DNA from: Polynucleobacter rarus
GTDB lineage: Bacteria > Pseudomonadota > Gammaproteobacteria > Burkholderiales > Burkholderiaceae
Direction: 5' to 3'
Assembly: GCF_003072505.1 (NCBI RefSeq)
Contig: NZ_NTGB01000001.1
Coordinates: forward strand, 257,290-321,289
Length of the DNA stretch: 64,000 nt
Shown: positions 8,518 to 17,272 of the stretch, one piece after another
How the letters are laid out: each line of letters starts with the position of its first letter
How positions within the stretch are numbered: the first letter of the stretch is position 1
Program-made: the position numbers and the translations under genes
The notes under the pieces: model-generated
The model's database searches: none
Told to the model about the DNA's origin: nothing
What the model saw: only the letters and a program-made list of their open reading frames with translations

Positions 8518-9648
8518 TTAAGCAGCGCCGATGTTCTTGACGAAACCATGTTGAGCGCGAGCTAGCAACTCAGGATTGTTTTTTGTGAAGTCCAGCATCC
8601 GTTCAATACAAGCTTGCGCTTTTACACGGATAGCTTCTTCAACGGTGATTTCACCAGCACCATTTTCTAAGCAGCTCAATAAATTAGCTAGACCATTCAT
8701 TGCCATCCAAGGGCAATTGGCACAACTTTTGCAAGTTGCACTTTGACCTGCTGTTGGAGCTTCGATAAGGACTTTATTAGGAGCTAGCTGACGCATTCTG
8801 TGCAAAATACCCTGGTCTGTCGCCACAATATATTCAGTCGCAGTTCCTTCAACCACTGCTTTAAGCATGGCAGCAGTTGAACCGACTACATCCGCGATGG
8901 CAACAACACCAGCGGGGGATTCAGGGTGAACCAAGACCTGCGCATGTGGGTGTAGTTCTTTTAATAACTGCAGCTCTTCTGCCTTGAATTCGTCGTGCAC
9001 GATGCACGCACCGTCCCAAAGGATCATATCTGCGCCAGTTTGTTCTTGAATATACTTACCAAGATGACGATCCGGTGCCCATAAGATTTTCTTATTTTGT
9101 TTTTTTAGCTCATAAACAATTGCAAGAGCACAAGAGCTAGTAACCATCCAGTCCGCTCTAGCCTTTACTGCAGCACTAGTATTAGCATAGACGACGACCG
9201 TTCTGTCAGGGTGGGCGTCACAAAATTGGTTAAATGCATCGGTGGGACAGCCTAGGTCTAGTGAGCAGGTGGCATCGAGATCTGGCATGTAAACATGTTT
9301 TTGGGGAGACAAGATCTTAGAAGTCTCACCCATAAAGCGAACCCCCGCTACGATTAATTTTTGCGCAGGATGATCTTTACCAAACCGAGCCATTTCAAGT
9401 GAATCAGCGACACACCCACCGGTCTCAAGTGCTAAATCCTGAATATCACCATCCACATAATAGTGCGCAACGATTACCGCGTTTTGTTCTTTTAAAAGAC
9501 GCTTTATTTTTTCTTTAGTAATGGCTTTATCAGCTGCACTCAGGGGTGCAGGGGTCTTGGCCCAAGCACTAGAAATACAAGTTGGACCATCAACGCTAGG
9601 AAGTGAAAAATCGTAGCTAACAGGTTGCAAGGTTGAAATTGAAGTCAT
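8518..9648 (-). CDS. nadA: Quinolinate synthase A
   Basis: NadA condenses iminoaspartate with dihydroxyacetone phosphate to quinolinate using a 4Fe-4S cluster. The 376-residue protein shows the motifs [26 protein letters not shown] and HPESPAGVV. The likely cluster cysteines lie in TCSLDLGCP, in [10 protein letters not shown] and in [11 protein letters not shown]. The length fits the longer NadA form of proteobacteria. It is the first gene of nadA-nadC. Together with nadB the full aspartate-to-NaMN route is present. Confidence 0.95.
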   Translation of the reverse strand: MTSISTLQPVSYDFSLPSVDGPTCISSAWAKTPAPLSAADKAITKEKIKRLLKEQNAVIVAHYYVDGDIQDLALETGGCVADSLEMARFGKDHPAQKLIVAGVRFMGETSKILSPQKHVYMPDLDATCSLDLGCPTDAFNQFCDAHPDRTVVVYANTSAAVKARADWMVTSSCALAIVYELKKQNKKILWAPDRHLGKYIQEQTGADMILWDGACIVHDEFKAEELQLLKELHPHAQVLVHPESPAGVVAIADVVGSTAAMLKAVVEGTATEYIVATDQGILHRMRQLAPNKVLIEAPTAGQSATCKSCANCPWMAMNGLANLLSCLENGAGEITVEEAIRVKAQACIERMLDFTKNNPELLARAQHGFVKNIGAA

Positions 9649-9719
9649 AAGAACTTTGATTTTATATAGGAAAATCGATCAAATCTTATTTTCTCACGAC
9701 TTCACAACTTCGATTTATT

Positions 9720-11111
9720 TTAGAACGGTAATTTCGCATCTGGTTTAGCTGCAAGCACCGCCTTTTTAAAATCCGCTTGAATGCGTGCAATCGCAACTTC
9801 TGTATCTGCTTCAAAGCGCATAACAACTACCGGGGTAGTGTTAGAGGGTCTCGCTAAGCCAAAGCCGTCCGCATATTCAACCCGTACACCGTCAATCGTA
9901 TTAATCGTCAAAGCACCTTCAAATTTAGCATTTGCCTTGATGGTTTCTAATAAAGTAAACGGTTCACCTTCCGCACAAGGAATCTGCAACTCTGGTGTAC
10001 AAATCGCATTAGGTAAGTTATTTAACGTAGCATTCGGATCTTCTTCTTGAGATAAGATTTCTAGTAAGCGCGCACCAGTGTATAGACCATCATCAAAACC
10101 GTACCAACGATCTTTAAAGAAGATATGACCGCTCATTTCCCCGGCTAGTGGAGCGCCCGTTTCTTTTAGCTTCGCCTTAACCAGAGAATGTCCCGTTTTC
10201 CACATCGTTGGTTTGCCGCCGAGTTGCTCCACCCAAAGACCTAAATTTCGAGTACATTTCACATCATAGATAATCTCTGCACCAGGATTGCGAGATAAAA
10301 CATCTTTCGCAAAAAGCATCATTTGACGATCTGGGAAGATGACAGAGCCATCTTTTGTAACCACACCTAAACGATCAGCATCGCCGTCAAAAGCTAAACC
10401 AAGTTCAGCATCCGATTTGGTTAATTCAACCATTAAATCTTGCAAATTTTCTAAATGGGCTGGATCTGGATGATGATTCGGGAAGTTGCCATCTACTTCA
10501 CAAAATAATTCAGTCACCTCACACCCTAAGGCACGGAATAATTTACCAGCAAAATCTCCACCAACTCCATTACCGCAATCAACCACAATTTTCATTGGAC
10601 GCTTGAGTTTTACATCACTGGTAATTCTTTCCAAATAAGTCGGGAAAATATCATAATCTTCTCTACTACCAGAAGCTTTTGCTGCAATTTTCTGATCAAC
10701 AATTCGTTGATAAAGTGCTTTAATTTGTTCACCGTAAATCGCTTGACCACCTAGAACCATTTTAAAGCCGTTATAGTCTGGCGGATTATGACTACCTGTA
10801 ATCATAATTCCTGATTTTGCTTGGACTCCACGAATCGGTACATTAGTTCCAAAGTAAACCATGGGTGTGGCGACAACACCTAAATCAATGACTCTCAAGC
10901 CAACGGACATTAGTCCTTCTGTTAAGCCTGACATCAGATCTGAGCCTGATAAGCGACCATCTCGACCGACAACAACGGTTGTTTCTCCCATTTCCACCAT
11001 GCAAGAGCCAAAGGCTTGGCCGATTTGCATCGCAACGTTACGATCTAATGTTTTATCGATAATGCCCCTGATATCGTAGGCTTTAAAAATCGAAGGTGAG
11101 AGTGGGAGCAT
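9720..11111 (-). CDS. Phosphomannomutase/phosphoglucomutase
   Basis: The 463-residue protein belongs to the alpha-D-phosphohexomutase family (AlgC/ManB type). The phosphorylated serine is S107 in GIMITGSHNPPDYNGFK; the Mg site DGDADRLG and the sugar-binding loop GEMSGHIFF follow in the right order, and the C-terminal phosphate loop RPSNTTPV is intact. It converts mannose- or glucose-6-phosphate to the 1-phosphate for cell-envelope sugars. It lies 26 bases downstream of pgi on the same strand, so both enzymes sharing the glucose/fructose-6-phosphate node are probably co-expressed. Confidence 0.92.
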   Translation of the reverse strand: MLPLSPSIFKAYDIRGIIDKTLDRNVAMQIGQAFGSCMVEMGETTVVVGRDGRLSGSDLMSGLTEGLMSVGLRVIDLGVVATPMVYFGTNVPIRGVQAKSGIMITGSHNPPDYNGFKMVLGGQAIYGEQIKALYQRIVDQKIAAKASGSREDYDIFPTYLERITSDVKLKRPMKIVVDCGNGVGGDFAGKLFRALGCEVTELFCEVDGNFPNHHPDPAHLENLQDLMVELTKSDAELGLAFDGDADRLGVVTKDGSVIFPDRQMMLFAKDVLSRNPGAEIIYDVKCTRNLGLWVEQLGGKPTMWKTGHSLVKAKLKETGAPLAGEMSGHIFFKDRWYGFDDGLYTGARLLEILSQEEDPNATLNNLPNAICTPELQIPCAEGEPFTLLETIKANAKFEGALTINTIDGVRVEYADGFGLARPSNTTPVVVMRFEADTEVAIARIQADFKKAVLAAKPDAKLPF

Positions 11112-11137
11112 AAATTTCCTAAAAATAGATTAATGAG

Positions 11138-12613
11138 TTATGGTTGATTAAACCACTGAATACGGGATTTAGTAATGTCGTCAAATACTTCAAGAAGTTC
11201 TGCATCTGCAGGATTAGCGAGAGCCTGATCAATGGGTTTGGCTAGTTTTTTACCCAACTCAACTCCAGGCTGATCAAAGGAGTTCACGCCGTATAAAACA
11301 CCAAGACAGAAAGTACGGTGCTCATATAAAGCCATTAAGGCACCTAAGTTGTAGGCATCTAATTTGTCCAGCCAAATCAAAGTATTCGGTCGATGACCAG
11401 AATAACTTTGGTTTTGATCCGTTGGATGCTGAAAGCCTTTGGCTAGAGCCTGAGACTGAGCCAAGCAATTAGCAATTAATTGACGGTGGTGTTCTTGCGC
11501 ACAAGGTAAATCACTGAGAGGTGCTTTCACAGCAATAAAATCAACGGGTACTACTTGAGTCCCTTGGTGCAACATCTGAAAGTAAGAGTGTTGAGAATTC
11601 GTTCCTGCTGAGCCAAAAATGCAAACTGAGCTAATTTCAACTGGTTTTTGATCTAGGCCGTGGGTCTTGCCATTACTTTCCATCTCTAATTGTTGAAGCC
11701 AAGTCGGAAATAAATTGAGAGACTGTGCGTAAGGAATAATAGCCTGTGCTTTAGAACCACGCTTCAGTTGATTACGAAATAAAGTGAGTGCTAAAGCTAT
11801 TGGTTGATTTTGTTCAATGGGAGCATTTAAAAAATGCTGATCCATCGCATGGGCACCAGCCAAGAACTTTTTGAAGGCCTCAAATCCGAACTTTAAAGCG
11901 ATTGGTAGTCCTACAGCTGACCAGACGGAAAACCTACCACCAACCCAATCCCAAAAGGGCAATATATTTTCATCCTTAACTCCAAAGGTTAGGGCTTCGC
12001 TCGTATTGGCTGTTACGGCATAAAGTAGGTTTGAAATTTGCGTTTTAGTAAGTTTAGCCTCAGTCAACCATTTGATGACTGACTGGGCATTTTGCATTGT
12101 TTCAAGGGTCGTAAAGGTCTTGGAAACAATAATGACTCTGGTACTTTGGGGTTTGGCACGAGCAAGGGTTCTTGCTAAGTCAGCACTATCAATATTCGAT
12201 AAAAAATGAACATTAACTGGTGTTTTAGTCAAGGAATCATCCGTCCACAATGCATCGCAAACCAATCTAGGTCCGAAATCTGAACCACCAATACCAATAT
12301 GAATGATGTCAGTAATGCCGACAAATTTATTACAACACTGTTCAATTTGACGCCAGACAGACTGTATTGCTGGCATGATATCTTGATCGTCAACTAAAAC
12401 TGGACTACCACTTAAATTACGTAAAGCGGTATGCAGAACTGCGCGGTTTTCAGATTGGTTGATTTTCTGGCCAGTAAAAAGAGCATGCCTTTTTGCAGAA
12501 AAGCCTTTTTTTTCAACGATATCAAATAACTCTTGCCATTGAAAACTGTTGATACCTTGATAAAGGGTATCTACATAAAGGGGGGAATTAAAATTATTTT
12601 CAGTATTAATCAT
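11138..12613 (-). CDS. pgi: Glucose-6-phosphate isomerase
   Basis: Pgi interconverts glucose-6-phosphate and fructose-6-phosphate. Motifs visible are IGIGGSDFGPRL (sugar phosphate loop), IIVSKTFTTLETMQNA, GGRFSVWSAVGLPIAL (family signature), the active-site region ESNGKTHG and GVNSFDQPGVELGK near the end. At 491 residues it is shorter than the E. coli enzyme (549) but complete at both ends. The start at 12613 is the only upstream ATG in frame. It leads the pgi-pgm pair. Confidence 0.93.
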   Translation of the reverse strand: MINTENNFNSPLYVDTLYQGINSFQWQELFDIVEKKGFSAKRHALFTGQKINQSENRAVLHTALRNLSGSPVLVDDQDIMPAIQSVWRQIEQCCNKFVGITDIIHIGIGGSDFGPRLVCDALWTDDSLTKTPVNVHFLSNIDSADLARTLARAKPQSTRVIIVSKTFTTLETMQNAQSVIKWLTEAKLTKTQISNLLYAVTANTSEALTFGVKDENILPFWDWVGGRFSVWSAVGLPIALKFGFEAFKKFLAGAHAMDQHFLNAPIEQNQPIALALTLFRNQLKRGSKAQAIIPYAQSLNLFPTWLQQLEMESNGKTHGLDQKPVEISSVCIFGSAGTNSQHSYFQMLHQGTQVVPVDFIAVKAPLSDLPCAQEHHRQLIANCLAQSQALAKGFQHPTDQNQSYSGHRPNTLIWLDKLDAYNLGALMALYEHRTFCLGVLYGVNSFDQPGVELGKKLAKPIDQALANPADAELLEVFDDITKSRIQWFNQP

Positions 12614-12719
12614 GAGGTTTATTCTAACAATTGAATGTTGCTAGTAGTTGAATTGTAAAGATTAATTGGTGCAGTTGCAAAACAAAATGTAGTAAATATT
12701 TACCAAAAGCAGCGTAAAG

Positions 12720-12740
12720 CCCCTTGATTTATCTATGAGG
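12720..12740. repeat. Left-end hairpin of the TnpB element
   Basis: A short imperfect hairpin has CCCC and GAGG as outer arms, TT and TAT as an internal bulge, and inner pairs GA/TC closing a TTTA loop. It has the same layout as the hairpin at 13891-13911 at the other end of tnpB, with a changed but still paired inner stem. IS200/IS605 elements carry subterminal hairpins of this sort instead of inverted repeats. The exact left tip was not located. Confidence 0.6.
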
Positions 12741-12791
12741 ATATAAGCTGCAACACTTGAAAAATCATTGGCAACTGTATAAAATAACAGC

Positions 12792-13916
12792 ATGAAGAAG
12801 ACGCAACAAACTAATATTCGAGTACTGCGTGAACGGGTAAAAGACAAACATTGCACGCTCCTTAATAACCTGTCGAAAGATGTGAACCTTGTTTGGAACT
12901 ATTGCAATGAACTATCTTCTAAGCACACTGAGCGCACTGGGCAGTTTATTTCCAGCTACACGATGGACAGGTACACCGCTGGTGCTACTAAAGAGGGATT
13001 AAATATTCCCGCATCAACGGTTCAAGCGATTAGTTCTGAATACTGCACTCGCCGTAAGCAGTTTAAGAAGCGCCGCTTAGCCTGGCGTAAGAGTGGCGGT
13101 AGCAAGCGCTCTCTCGGTTGGATACCATTTAAGAAGGACTCAATTCATTATCGCAACGGTCAAATCTTTTTTCAAAAGAAGCCGATTAGCATTTTTAAGT
13201 CTTATGATCTTCAAGACAAAGTCATTAAGTGTGGATCTTTTAGTCAAGATGCTCGTGGACGTTGGTATGTTAATTTAACTGTTGAGGTACAAATTTGCAC
13301 AAACAATAGCAGCCCTCGTGCCGTTGGCATTGACTTAGGTTTAAAGACCACCGCCGTCACTAGCGATGGGATTCAAATGGTTTCGCAGCGTTATCGAGAG
13401 TTGGAAAAGAAATTAGCCGTGGCTCAAAGAGCCAACAAAAATAAGCTCGCCAAAACGATTAGCGCCAAGATCAAAAATCGTCGCAGCAATGATCAACACC
13501 AGTTCTCACGGCTTTTAGCCAATAAGTATGGTGCGATCTTTGTAGGAAATATCCCAAGTAGCAAACTCATTAAAACCAAGATGGCTAAGTCTGTGTATGA
13601 TGCTGGCTGGAGTCAATTTAAGACAATGTTGGAATACAAGTGCCATGAGGCCGGTGTTGTCTTTTTAGAGGTTAATGAGAGCAATACCACCCAAACCTGT
13701 TCTTCGTGTGGTGAAAAACCACCGTCGAGGCCGAAAGGTATCGCAGGACTTGGAATAAGACAATGGACTTGCGACTGTTGTGGAGTGATCCACGATAGAG
13801 ACATCAATGCCAGCAAGAACATTCTCCGTATCGGACTAGATACGCTAGTAGTAGGAGCCTCTAAGCTAAAACAAGAAGGTTTTAAAGAACCCCCTTGCTT
13901 TAGCTATGGGGAGTAG
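12792..13916 (+). CDS. tnpB: TnpB RNA-guided nuclease of a solitary IS200/IS605-type element
   Basis: The 374-residue protein has the OrfB/TnpB layout: an N-terminal helical and beta region, a RuvC-like core from VGIDLGLKTTAV (D181), a zinc ribbon with C303, C306, C327 and C330, and HDRDINASKN with the last catalytic Asp (D337 or D335). TnpB proteins cut DNA guided by an RNA made from the element's right end. The usual glutamate after the second RuvC strand is absent: the strand reads IFVGNIP, with Gly252 at that place. Glu293 in FLEVNES could be a relocated equivalent. No TnpA gene is next to it, so the copy would need a TnpA in trans to move. Confidence 0.85.
   Translation: MKKTQQTNIRVLRERVKDKHCTLLNNLSKDVNLVWNYCNELSSKHTERTGQFISSYTMDRYTAGATKEGLNIPASTVQAISSEYCTRRKQFKKRRLAWRKSGGSKRSLGWIPFKKDSIHYRNGQIFFQKKPISIFKSYDLQDKVIKCGSFSQDARGRWYVNLTVEVQICTNNSSPRAVGIDLGLKTTAVTSDGIQMVSQRYRELEKKLAVAQRANKNKLAKTISAKIKNRRSNDQHQFSRLLANKYGAIFVGNIPSSKLIKTKMAKSVYDAGWSQFKTMLEYKCHEAGVVFLEVNESNTTQTCSSCGEKPPSRPKGIAGLGIRQWTCDCCGVIHDRDINASKNILRIGLDTLVVGASKLKQEGFKEPPCFSYGE
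13891..13911. repeat. Right-end hairpin of the TnpB element, overlapping the tnpB stop
   Basis: CCCC and GGGG arms enclose TT/TAT and inner GC/GC pairs around a TTTA loop. The last tnpB codons lie inside it. It matches the left-end hairpin with a compensating A-T to C-G change. In related elements the guide RNA scaffold comes from this end, and the guide is the flanking DNA just beyond the right tip, here past about 13916. Confidence 0.6.
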
Positions 13917-13960
13917 TCAGTGTATTTACTAATTTAAAACAATTTATTTCTTTTTATCGC

Positions 13961-13966
13961 TATAAT
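13961..13966 (+). promoter_or_regulatory. -10 element of the tRNA-Ser(UGA) promoter
   Basis: A consensus TATAAT lies 53 bases before the tRNA. The matching -35 region is AT-rich and not close to TTGACA, so only the -10 hexamer is claimed. Confidence 0.45.
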
Positions 13967-14019
13967 AGAATTGTGTAGTGCAAACCAATCATCAATTTAC
14001 TTAATGATTATTCTACGCG

Positions 14020-14109
14020 GGAAGCTTGGCAGAGCGGTTGAATGCATCAGTCTTGAAAACTGACGAGGATTAACGTCCTCCGTGAGTTCGAATCTCACAG
14101 CTTCCGCCA
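14020..14109 (+). tRNA. tRNA-Ser, anticodon UGA
   Basis: A 90-base cloverleaf begins GGAAGCT and ends AGCTTCC-G-CCA with a perfect acceptor stem and an encoded CCA. The anticodon loop CTTGAAA gives UGA (serine, UCA). A long variable arm is present (GAGGATTAACGTCCTC). An ISL3-family IS begins about ten bases after the tRNA, and the tRNA itself is intact. Confidence 0.95.
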
Positions 14110-14118
14110 TCAAATTTA

Positions 14119-14149
14119 GGGCTCTTAACCGTAATCGGGGGATGAGCAT
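14119..14149. repeat. Probable left terminal sequence of the ISL3-family element
   Basis: The stretch starting GGGCTCTTAACC and including CGGGGGATGAGC lies between the tRNA and the transposase stop. ISL3-family ends typically begin GG(G/C)TCTTT-like. Part of it (CGGGGGATG) recurs at 15411-15419, and in inverse orientation as TCCCCCG at 15401-15407 beyond the transposase start. Confidence 0.45.
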
Positions 14150-15343
14150 TTAACAAACACGATTAATTACTCCATTCCAACCGCACAGAGCCAAGACTCT
14201 GAGTCGGTAGTTTTGGAAATTCCTAAAACCAAAAGCTCTTCTAGAAATCATTTCCATTTTAGTATGGAAACCTTCCGTAATTCCGTTGGATTTTGAAAAC
14301 CGCCACATTCGAATAATTGGTTCTAACCAAGAACGAATCGTCTGTGCAATGATTTTGGCTGGACTTTCTTCAAATTGATCGAGTAATTGTAGAAATTCTG
14401 GAATATATTTCTTCGCTTTTTTTGCTGGTACTTTTTTAAGAAGAAGGAATGAGTTGAGCTTCTGCTTGGCTTGATAAAGAGCCTGGAGGATCGGGAACTT
14501 CTCTAGATACTGAGACAGGTTTTGTTGCTGCTCAGGTGTTAAATTCCAATGGTGCCTGCGCATGAGACTGAGTAGTCCACGATTTTTACGTCCCAAGGGG
14601 TCTTGCTGGTTCCAGACCTGTAAAAAATGTTGATTGACGAGGCGAATGACATGGAACCGGTCAGCCACAATTTTGGCATTCGGGAAGTATTGTTGGACAA
14701 TTTTGCGATAAGTTTCCGAGAGATCCATGACCACAAACTTCACTCGATCTCGACCAGTTAAATGGCTTAGATATCGGCGTAGGCTGGCTTCTGAGCGACC
14801 CAGTACCACATCAAACACCTTATGATTTTTAAGATCCACGAAAGTAGTCGCAAAGCCTTTTTTGCGACTAAAGAAGTGTTCATCAATCCCTAATATTCTA
14901 GGGCAATGACGGGAGGATAACTCGGCTACTCGGTTCTTAATCTGCGGTTGATACCAGCGTTCTACCGTCGCACTTCCAATCTTGTGGGTGACAGTCAGCT
15001 TACGCTGACTGACCCCACCATCATGGGCTTCAAAGACTTCAAGTCGATAGGATTCAGTAGCTCGTAAGCGAGGACGAATACCTCGTAAGTGATGTCGAAA
15101 ATAGCGATTACAGTTGGGGCAATGGTACTTTGGAAGCGCTAAATGTAGGATCATAAGTTGGTTCCCTTGGCGGGTGTGTTTTAACAAGCGATGATGGGTA
15201 GATTTAATCCGAACAAAGTCATGTTGACAATAAATACAAGCTGGTCGGACCTTTGGTTTACACCAAACTTCAACAATTTGACCGCGTTTTACTTGTTCGA
15301 TGGAAAGATCAGGCAGACCTAGGATAGAATCTAGATGGGACAT
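14150..15343 (-). CDS. ISL3-family transposase
   Basis: The 397-residue protein has an N-terminal zinc-binding part (CIYC ... CPNCNRYF), a helix-turn-helix region around residues 105-135, and a DDE core with GIDEHFFSRKKGF, VVMDLSETY and EGFHTKMEMISRRAFGFRNF carrying the acidic residues. This is the ISL3 family (transposase_20/zf-ISL3) at full length with no frameshift, so it may be active. It sits between tRNA-Ser and a toxin-antitoxin remnant. Its 3' end is repeated beyond its 5' end (15433-15461), which points to a second, mostly deleted copy. Confidence 0.9.
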   Translation of the reverse strand: MSHLDSILGLPDLSIEQVKRGQIVEVWCKPKVRPACIYCQHDFVRIKSTHHRLLKHTRQGNQLMILHLALPKYHCPNCNRYFRHHLRGIRPRLRATESYRLEVFEAHDGGVSQRKLTVTHKIGSATVERWYQPQIKNRVAELSSRHCPRILGIDEHFFSRKKGFATTFVDLKNHKVFDVVLGRSEASLRRYLSHLTGRDRVKFVVMDLSETYRKIVQQYFPNAKIVADRFHVIRLVNQHFLQVWNQQDPLGRKNRGLLSLMRRHHWNLTPEQQQNLSQYLEKFPILQALYQAKQKLNSFLLLKKVPAKKAKKYIPEFLQLLDQFEESPAKIIAQTIRSWLEPIIRMWRFSKSNGITEGFHTKMEMISRRAFGFRNFQNYRLRVLALCGWNGVINRVC

Positions 15344-15399
15344 TGGTATTACCTCTATTAAAAAAGTTCGTCGAAAAAACTAGTTTAATAAATACCTTT

Positions 15400-15422
15400 G
15401 TCCCCCGTTTCGGGGGATGGAC
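15400..15422. repeat. Palindromic junction of two ISL3 ends
   Basis: GTCCCCCG and CGGGGGATGGAC form arms of a near-palindrome around TTT. The left arm resembles the inverted end of the intact IS, and the right arm resembles the outer end of the remnant that follows. The outermost GGGCTCTTAACC-like bases are missing from both sides, suggesting that two IS ends were fused with loss of their tips. Confidence 0.4.
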
Positions 15423-15469
15423 CTTTATTTATCAAACACGATTAATTACTCCATTCCAACCACATAAAG
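15423..15469 (-). pseudogene. 3' remnant of a second ISL3 transposase
   Basis: The 29 bases at 15433-15461 are identical to 14154-14182, the end of the intact transposase gene. Read on the minus strand, the remnant encodes LCGWNGVINRV followed by a TGA, matching the intact protein end LCGWNGVINRVC. Nothing of the rest of that gene is present upstream. Confidence 0.65.
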
Positions 15470-15561
15470 TTTAATGAATCATTTTGATTAAACTTTCAGT
15501 TCCAAGTGATGATCATGGTCTAAAAAGCTATTATTGAGATCAAATTTTAGAGGTGAAAAAG

Positions 15562-15801
15562 ATGGCATCTCTCACTGTCCATAACCTGTCTGATGAGCTT
15601 TACCATGCCTTACAGGTCCGTGCAGCTATGCACGGTAGAAGTACTGAGGCTGAAATCCGAGCTATCCTCGAAGTCGCGGTTCTACCAGAGAACCGAATTA
15701 AACTAGGGACTTATCTTGCAAAAATTAGCCATGATGTAGGCGGTTTTAATATTAATATCGAATGTGACAGCACACCAAGCGAACCGATGCGTTTCGATTG
15801 A
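15562..15801 (+). CDS. FitA/VapB-type ribbon-helix-helix antitoxin
   Basis: The 79-residue protein (ATG at 15562; AGAGGTGA at 15549-15556 is the ribosome site) begins with the Arc/FitA-like RHH: SLTVHNLSDELYHALQ, then AAMHGRSTEAEIRAILE. Such antitoxins bind their operator as dimers and neutralise a PIN-domain VapC/FitB toxin by their C-terminus. The toxin gene expected directly downstream is not intact, so this is probably an orphan antitoxin beside an IS. Confidence 0.75.
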   Translation: MASLTVHNLSDELYHALQVRAAMHGRSTEAEIRAILEVAVLPENRIKLGTYLAKISHDVGGFNINIECDSTPSEPMRFD

Positions 15802-15861
15802 ACCTGCCTTTGACAATTATTGTGTTCGCGCGCTCGGTCCTCTCAGATAGCGAAAGTCACA

Positions 15862-16041
15862 ATGGATGTTTACATTGCTACCATCCCTGCGACAAATGGC
15901 TTTGATGCTAACAGGTTTAAGTGTTACCAACCCTTAGAACTTGACACCTCATTAAGGCTTGAAAATAAGCAAATAAGACAATTGCTCTCAGATCAAATAT
16001 GCACCATAATAGAGCATTATTTTGGGGTTTCATTCTTTTAA
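15862..16041 (+). pseudogene. Possible decayed PIN-domain toxin (fitB/vapC-like)
   Basis: Directly after the antitoxin the frame beginning at 15862 reads MDVYIATIPATNGFD and then FKCYQPLEL. The first part recalls the conserved PIN-domain segment with D-x-x-IAA-x-A-x-x-HG, and the second recalls the usual end with NP. The N-terminal two thirds of a toxin, including its first catalytic Asp, are absent, and the middle is shortened. The match is weak and rests on position and short motifs only; it could be an unrelated open frame. Confidence 0.3.
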
Positions 16042-16101
16042 ACTTGCATTACTGTTTAGAATCAAATTCATTTTCTGCTAATTCAAATAAAAAAACACCA
16101 A

Positions 16102-17268
16102 TTGAAGGCATCTCGCCTTGTTATAGGCCTAATTTCTCTTTTCACGATCTTTAACGCAGCCGCTGAGGAAGGTTTTCGCACTCACTATTCTCCTACTGGA
16201 TTAATAACCGGAGAAACTGCCATCATTTTAGAAGATCGTCCAGGATTTTTTGGCACGATTAGTGGTTCGTTGATTAGTATGGATCAGATTAATGACGCAA
16301 ATGGAAATAATGCGGCAAATCAAAGTCTTTATGTGAACAGTCCGCCTGCTTTTTCGACACTGTATCAAAATGCCACAGGTTCAAAAACTCTTAATGTGAA
16401 TCAAACTTTTAGTCAGACCCAAAGGCAAGTTAATTTCATCGGTGGTTACGTTACCTCAGAAAATTATTGGGGTGGCAAGTTTATTGGAGCCGTGAGCGTT
16501 CCTTATGTCACCATCAGCCGTCAAATTAGCGCTACTGTAGATCCAACCCAAATTAGTCAATTACAAGCCTACGCTAGTGCAAACCCTGCAAGTGCACCAA
16601 CCATTAATCAAATGATTAGCTCATTTAAATCTCAAGCTGCAAGTGTTGCTGCCAGTAAAACTGCGAACACTCAAGGTATTGGCGATACCAATCTGATTGG
16701 GACATGGTCTTACTTTAATGGACATAACACAAAATATCTTGCAGGATTAACGATCATTGCGCCAACGGGCTCTTTTGATCAAAACTCTCCTCTCAACGTG
16801 GGCTTTGGTTATTTCACTTTCTTGCCAAGTGTGGCCGCTTTTTATCAAGAAAATAATTGGACTTTTGCGGGGCGGACCTCTTATGGATATAACACTTCCA
16901 ATAGCAACACGAGTTACAAAAGTGGTGACTTTGTGGCGTTTGAGTTATTTGGCTCTTATAAGGTGCCGGAATTGGCTAACTTCGGTCTTAATATAACGCA
17001 GTTAAATCAAATTACTGCAGATACTTATACCGGACCCGTTACTACGACGAGCACAACTCAGAACCCTGGCGGTACTAGCGCATTGTTAGGAACTACGGTA
17101 CCGATTGATGGGGGCCAGCAGACATCCTATACTGCATTAACCCCCTCAGTTGTTGTACCATTTCCGTCTATTGGCGGAGTTTTAACGCTCCAATATACGT
17201 GGATGCCACTCGCAAAAGACTCCCTCCACGCTAATTTTATGCAAGCTCGCTTCACAAAGCATTTTTAG
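16102..17268 (+). CDS. Outer-membrane beta-barrel protein of the phenol-degradation meta-pathway (SphA/MetA_deg) type
   Basis: The 388-residue protein has a signal peptide (LVIGLISLFTIFNAAAEE), alternating beta-like segments rich in Gly, Tyr, Asn and Ser, and a terminal Phe (ARFTKHF), as in outer-membrane barrels. Features such as IGDTNLIGTWSYF, LAGLTIIAPTGSF and PSVAAFYQENNWTFAGR are typical of the transporter family found next to aromatic degradation genes. No ATG is available: the only initiator after the last upstream stop (16057) is the TTG at 16102, without a clear ribosome site. A channel for hydrophobic or aromatic substrates is inferred. Confidence 0.65.
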   Translation: MKASRLVIGLISLFTIFNAAAEEGFRTHYSPTGLITGETAIILEDRPGFFGTISGSLISMDQINDANGNNAANQSLYVNSPPAFSTLYQNATGSKTLNVNQTFSQTQRQVNFIGGYVTSENYWGGKFIGAVSVPYVTISRQISATVDPTQISQLQAYASANPASAPTINQMISSFKSQAASVAASKTANTQGIGDTNLIGTWSYFNGHNTKYLAGLTIIAPTGSFDQNSPLNVGFGYFTFLPSVAAFYQENNWTFAGRTSYGYNTSNSNTSYKSGDFVAFELFGSYKVPELANFGLNITQLNQITADTYTGPVTTTSTTQNPGGTSALLGTTVPIDGGQQTSYTALTPSVVVPFPSIGGVLTLQYTWMPLAKDSLHANFMQARFTKHF

Positions 17269-17272
17269 AAAA

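Noticed and set aside
12662..12856. 64-codon open frame on the minus strand at the left end of the TnpB element
   Set aside because: It overlaps the tnpB start and the left-end hairpin and has no recognisable protein features.
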